Assembly: GCA_005800405.1 (NCBI GenBank)
Contig: SYFN01000251.1
Coordinates: forward strand, 1-17,501
Length of the DNA: 17,501 nt
Direction of reading: 5' to 3'
Source: Burkholderiales bacterium
Lineage (GTDB): Bacteria; Pseudomonadota; Gammaproteobacteria; Burkholderiales; Burkholderiaceae_D
A model generated the notes under the pieces. That model did no database searches. It saw only the letters and a program-made list of their open reading frames with translations, and was not told where the DNA came from. Both the position numbers and the translations under genes were made by a program. This document shows, one piece after another, positions 13,728-17,501 of the stretch. Within the stretch, counting starts at the first letter, position 1; every line of letters begins with the position of its first letter.

Positions 13728-15493
13728 TGGATACTCGCACCTCTGACAACGAACTGCTTGATTACTACATGCGCGAGCTGGTCTACCTGCGCGAGCAAGG
13801 ACAGGACTTTTCTCGTCGCTATCCGAAAGTCGCCTCAAGACTTGATTTTCATGGCACAGAATCACAAGATCCACATACCGAGCGACTGATCGAATCAGTC
13901 GCATTTCTTGCAGGTCGTGTGCGGCGTGATATTGAGGCTGAGTTTCCGCAAGTTGCCAGCTCGCTGCTCGAAAATCTCTGCCCTTCCCTGCTCGCGCCCA
14001 TACCATCGATGGTGGTCATGCAAATGGCACTCGATGAGGCGCAGGGCAAGGTCACTGCAGGCCTGCGGATCCCGCGTCACACCGCACTCGTGGCTGATGC
14101 TGATAGCGGAGAAGAAGTTCGCTTTCGTTCAGCCTGGGACCTGACGCTGTGGCCTTTATCGATCGACGAAGCGCAACTTGATGATGAAGGTCAATTGCTG
14201 ATCAGCGTAGCAGCGCAAGACGGCATCGATCTTTCCGAGCTTGAAATCGATACCTTGCGGGTTCATCTCTCCGGCGATTGGGGAACGGTGGCGACGCTCT
14301 ATGAATGTCTGGCAACGCGCATTCGCGGTATCCATATTCAATGTGACGATGCCCGCCCACGGCGTCTGCCTGCCAGCGCCTGCCAGCGCGTGGGCTTTGA
14401 CGCGGCGCATGCCGTACTGCCTCAAGCGCCCGGTGCGCATCCTGCGTATGGCCTGCTGCAGGAATACTTTGCCTTTCCGGTGAAATTTCACTTCTTTGAT
14501 ATTCATGGCTTGCAAGCGCAGCAGTTGCGTGGTCGGCGGTTCACACTCAAGATGGATATCGGCGGCGTGTCGCGCAAATTGCGCCAGATCTCTGCCGCAA
14601 ATTTCAAGCTGGGATGTGTGGTGGCGATCAACCTTTTCCCTCGTACGTCCGAGCCCATCCATATCGATCACCGGCAGCATGAATACATGCTGGTAGGTGA
14701 TAGAGCCCGCGAAGCCTTCACAGAGATCCACACGATCGAAAAAGTGACTGCCTCTGATCCGGGATCAGACAGGCCACAGCGCATTCCGCAGTTTTCATCG
14801 CTGGATCATTTCAGCGATCGTCATGAAGGCGTGTATTGGGCATCCCGGCGAGACCACAGCCTGCGCAAAGATATCTCCGGCTCGGACATGTACCTGTCCT
14901 TCGTCGATCAACGCAACATGCGCAGCGCGCCGTCGACGCCCATCGTCTATGCGCGCACACTGTGTACCAATCGCGGTCTGGCTGAGCAGATCACCACCCA
15001 AACCCGCATCAAAGGTGAAGGTGTCTCTAATGGCCTGCAGATTCGCTGCGTTACTGAGCCCTCGCGCCAGCGTCATCCCCCCTTGGGCAGTGATACGGTC
15101 TGGCGTCTGGCTTCATTGCTCACGCTGAATCATCATTCGCTGGTCAGTGGTGCTACAGGGCGTGATCGTTTACGCGAAATGCTGTCAATGTTTGCATCCG
15201 ATCAGAATCGCGATCTGGAACAGATTCGCGGCATCATGGATTTGCAGTCTCGCCAGGTCATCCGTCAAATCGGACACGAAGCCTGGCGCGGTCACTGCCG
15301 CGGCACCGCTGTAAGCCTTGAACTCGAACCGGAAGCCTTTGTCGGTTCTTCCGCCATTCTTTTTTCTGCAGTACTCGCGCATTTCTTTGCGCTGTACACC
15401 ACCATCAACTCATTCGTCGAGCTGGGTGTCTGGCGTGGTGATGAATGCCTTGTGCAGTGGAAGCCAATGGCAGGCGCACAGGAGCTGGTGTAG
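13727..15493 (+). CDS. tssF: T6SS baseplate protein TssF
   Basis: 588 residues. The opening Y-Y-M-R-E-L-V-Y-L-R-E-Q-G-Q-D-F, P-K-V-A-S-R-L, D-P-H-T-E-R-L-I-E-S-V-A-F-L-A-G-R-V and C-P-S-L-L-A-P-I-P-S-M are diagnostic of TssF (VasA/ImpG). TssF forms the baseplate wedge with TssE, TssG and TssK. The usual length is about 590-620 residues, so it is complete. It directly abuts tssG. Confidence 0.97.
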   Translation: MDTRTSDNELLDYYMRELVYLREQGQDFSRRYPKVASRLDFHGTESQDPHTERLIESVAFLAGRVRRDIEAEFPQVASSLLENLCPSLLAPIPSMVVMQMALDEAQGKVTAGLRIPRHTALVADADSGEEVRFRSAWDLTLWPLSIDEAQLDDEGQLLISVAAQDGIDLSELEIDTLRVHLSGDWGTVATLYECLATRIRGIHIQCDDARPRRLPASACQRVGFDAAHAVLPQAPGAHPAYGLLQEYFAFPVKFHFFDIHGLQAQQLRGRRFTLKMDIGGVSRKLRQISAANFKLGCVVAINLFPRTSEPIHIDHRQHEYMLVGDRAREAFTEIHTIEKVTASDPGSDRPQRIPQFSSLDHFSDRHEGVYWASRRDHSLRKDISGSDMYLSFVDQRNMRSAPSTPIVYARTLCTNRGLAEQITTQTRIKGEGVSNGLQIRCVTEPSRQRHPPLGSDTVWRLASLLTLNHHSLVSGATGRDRLREMLSMFASDQNRDLEQIRGIMDLQSRQVIRQIGHEAWRGHCRGTAVSLELEPEAFVGSSAILFSAVLAHFFALYTTINSFVELGVWRGDECLVQWKPMAGAQELV

Positions 15494-16525
15494 ATGAACA
15501 CGCGCGACGCTGACCTCCCTCTTCCCGAGCGGCTGCTGAATGCGCCGCATGACTTCGATTTGTTTCAGGCCATCAGTCTGCTCGAGCGCGAAGGTGTCGC
15601 CGAAGGTCGGGTGGAAATCGGCGGCAGCGGTGGGCCCGAGGCGGTAAGACTCAAAAGCCATGTCTCGCTCAGCTTCGAAGCCAGTGACGTGCGCAACATC
15701 TCACGTGGCGCAGACACGGGTGAAGCCTACACGCTGTCCACGCCGGTGCTATCTCTGTCCGGTCAAGGTGGTCCCCTTCCCGCTGCGTTTACCGAACTTC
15801 TGCTGGAGCGAAACGCAGTCAAGGATTTTGCGACTGCAGATTTTCTGGACATCATTCAGCATCGCCTGTTATCCCTGTTTTATCTCAATCGCAAACGACA
15901 ACGGTTGGGGCTAGGCTGGGCCTCACCGCGGTCATCCACAATAGCGCGCAGCACCGGCTATTTGTGCGGACATGATGTTGGTCATCCTGATCGGCAGACG
16001 CATACTCCCTGGCTGCGTCATGCAGGGCTGATCGCTGGCGCACCGCGTTCGATGACGGCACTGTGCGCCTTGCTGGCCGATCGCTACGCCATCCGCTTTC
16101 AGGGTGAGCAATTCGTTGGTGGCTGGCAGCGACTCGAAGAAGACGAGCTCACTCAGCTAGGGCATCTGCAGCAATCACCTCAACTCGGCAGAACCGCTTT
16201 TCTCGGCCGCCAAATCTGGGACCAGGCTGCTGCCATTCGTTTGCGGGCCGATGATCATCCTGCAGACAGAGTGATGGACCTGCTGCCAGGTGGCAGTGAC
16301 CACGAGGATTTCAAAACAACGGTACGCGCCTTCATTCCATCAGCACTACGTGTGGAAGTTTTGCTCACGCCACAAGCTGATACGCGGCCGGCCAGCCGGT
16401 TGTCGTCGCAATCATCGCCCCGACTGGGCTGGAATGCCTGGATGGGTGAATCGGATAGTCGTACCACGCGCCGCATGAACGTACCTGCGCGCTTTGCTTT
16501 TGAATGCGCAGGCCATGAGCACTGA
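15494..16525 (+). CDS. tssG: T6SS baseplate protein TssG
   Basis: 343 residues. N-A-P-H-D-F-D-L-F-Q-A-I-S-L-L-E-R near the start, and G-G-P-L-P-A-A-F-T-E-L-L-L-E-R plus F-L-D-I-I-Q-H-R-L-L-S-L-F-Y further on, are TssG (VasB/ImpH) marks. It joins TssF in a wedge complex. ATG 15494 follows the tssF stop with no gap, so it is probably translated by coupling; the 3' end overlaps tssH by 11 bp. Length is normal. Confidence 0.95.
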   Translation: MNTRDADLPLPERLLNAPHDFDLFQAISLLEREGVAEGRVEIGGSGGPEAVRLKSHVSLSFEASDVRNISRGADTGEAYTLSTPVLSLSGQGGPLPAAFTELLLERNAVKDFATADFLDIIQHRLLSLFYLNRKRQRLGLGWASPRSSTIARSTGYLCGHDVGHPDRQTHTPWLRHAGLIAGAPRSMTALCALLADRYAIRFQGEQFVGGWQRLEEDELTQLGHLQQSPQLGRTAFLGRQIWDQAAAIRLRADDHPADRVMDLLPGGSDHEDFKTTVRAFIPSALRVEVLLTPQADTRPASRLSSQSSPRLGWNAWMGESDSRTTRRMNVPARFAFECAGHEH

Positions 16526-17501
16526 ACTACGCACCCTCATTCTTCGCCTCAATGGCGACACGCGCTCAGCGCTTGAGCGCGCTGCCGAGCTGTGCGCCAA
16601 GCACACGCACTTCAGCGTCGACCCCGAACACTTATTCATGGAAATGCTGCGCGATCCTGCAGGCGAGATGACAACGCTGCTCAAGCACTTTCGTATCTCC
16701 CCCGAGCGCACACAGGAGCAACTCCAGGCTGCTCTGGATCGTTTAAAACGCGGCAATGGTCGCACGCCCGTACTCTCGGAATATCTGCCACCACTTCTGG
16801 AGCAATCCTGGGTGGTGGCCTCGATGGTTCTGGGTGTACAGCAGGTCAACGCCAGCTGCGTGCTGCTGGCAGCGCTGGAGTCGGATACGCTGCGCGGCCT
16901 CTTACTGGAATCTGCACCCAACCTGCTGCAAATCGCACGCGAGACCTTGCGCGCGAAACTCCCTGCATTGCCGGGGACCTCACCGGCACCGGCATCGTCA
17001 GATCGCAACGTAAATGCATCGGTGAAAACACCCGTCGCATCGAACACGCCCGCACTCGATCAGTACACGATTGACTTAACTGCACAAGCAACCCATGGCC
17101 TGCTCGATCCGGTATATGGCCGTGATGACGAAGTGCGGCAGATCGCTGAAGTTCTGATGCGTCGCCGCCAAAATAATCCCATCCTGACCGGTGAAGCGGG
17201 TGTCGGCAAAACGGCAGTAGTCGAAGGGTTCGCACAAAAAATCGCCCGTGGTGACGTTCCCCCGGCGCTGAAAAACATCGTGATTCGCACACTGGATCTT
17301 GGCCTGTTGCAAGCCGGTGCTGGTATGCGCGGCGAATTCGAGCATCGTCTTCAGCAAGTCATTGCTGAAGTCAAAGCATCGGTCAAACCCGTCGTGCTGT
17401 TTGTGGATGAAGCCCATCAGCTGATCGGCACCGAGGGCCACGGTGATGCTGCCAATCTGCTTAAACCTGCGCTGGCACGCGGCGAGCTGCGCACCCTTGC
17501 C
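16515..17501 (+). CDS. clpV: T6SS sheath-recycling AAA+ ATPase TssH/ClpV, N-terminal part
   Basis: 329 codons from ATG 16515 to the right edge, still open. Residues 1-155 form the Clp N domain that binds contracted TssC (A-A-E-L-C-A-K-H-T-H-F-S-V-D-P-E-H-L). The first ATPase domain follows: Y-G-R-D-D-E, Walker A G-E-A-G-V-G-K-T, and Walker B V-V-L-F-V-D-E-A-H. The second ATPase domain must lie outside. The linker (about 155-175) is Pro/Ala/Ser-rich. It overlaps tssG by 11 bp. ClpV rather than ClpB is supported by location and by the divergent N domain. Confidence 0.95.
   Translation, partial: MSTELRTLILRLNGDTRSALERAAELCAKHTHFSVDPEHLFMEMLRDPAGEMTTLLKHFRISPERTQEQLQAALDRLKRGNGRTPVLSEYLPPLLEQSWVVASMVLGVQQVNASCVLLAALESDTLRGLLLESAPNLLQIARETLRAKLPALPGTSPAPASSDRNVNASVKTPVASNTPALDQYTIDLTAQATHGLLDPVYGRDDEVRQIAEVLMRRRQNNPILTGEAGVGKTAVVEGFAQKIARGDVPPALKNIVIRTLDLGLLQAGAGMRGEFEHRLQQVIAEVKASVKPVVLFVDEAHQLIGTEGHGDAANLLKPALARGELRTLA

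Overview
The window looks like chromosomal DNA from a mid-to-high-GC proteobacterium. A betaproteobacterium seems most likely, judging from the YaeQ, DsrE and TusA families, the type VI secretion (T6SS) gene order and the codon use, but no rRNA or marker gene fixes the taxon. No tRNA, rRNA or CRISPR array was seen. No stretch over 300 bp lacks a gene or gene remnant.

Left part (1-4406), an accessory and partly decaying region. The left edge cuts into an IS30-type transposase whose first 13 codons (M-T-Y-T-H-L-S-Q-A-E-R-Y-Q) read leftwards from position 41. Just inside lies a small AT-richer gene without a convincing start (114-371). It is joined by an ATGA overlap to a ~326-codon gene (368-1348) interrupted by one in-frame TGA at codon 19. 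On the minus strand follows a sulfur/C1 cluster, transcribed tusA-like (3621-3394), dsrE (3358-2996), tusA::metE fusion (2902-1343). The fusion carries one in-frame TAG at codon 44, inside its TusA-like domain. yaeQ (3858-4406) is transcribed divergently from this cluster.

Middle part (4407-9755), envelope and regulatory genes. Three plus-strand genes overlap by ATGA junctions: a bitopic protein with a degenerate ExeA/DamX-like ATPase domain, a seven-helix membrane protein with a PAS-like domain but no kinase, and a small tail-anchored protein with a RodZ-like helix-turn-helix. They are followed by a NarL/FixJ-type response regulator and, convergently, a membrane hybrid histidine kinase.

Right part (9756-17501), a T6SS locus: a disordered/coiled-coil protein, then tssB, tssC, hcp, tssE, tssF, tssG and the start of tssH (clpV), which runs off the right edge. 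TssB/TssC form the contractile sheath, Hcp the inner tube, TssE/F/G baseplate parts, and ClpV recycles the sheath. The membrane complex, TssK, TssA and VgrG are not in the window.

The most interesting link is a 12-bp inverted repeat, ATACT-WW-AGTAT. It occurs exactly at 4552-4563 (before the three-gene envelope module) and 10422-10433 (before tssB), and with one mismatch at 9709-9720 (before the coiled-coil gene). I saw it nowhere else. It suggests that the envelope module and the T6SS genes share one regulator, so the module may be an undescribed accessory or control unit of this T6SS.
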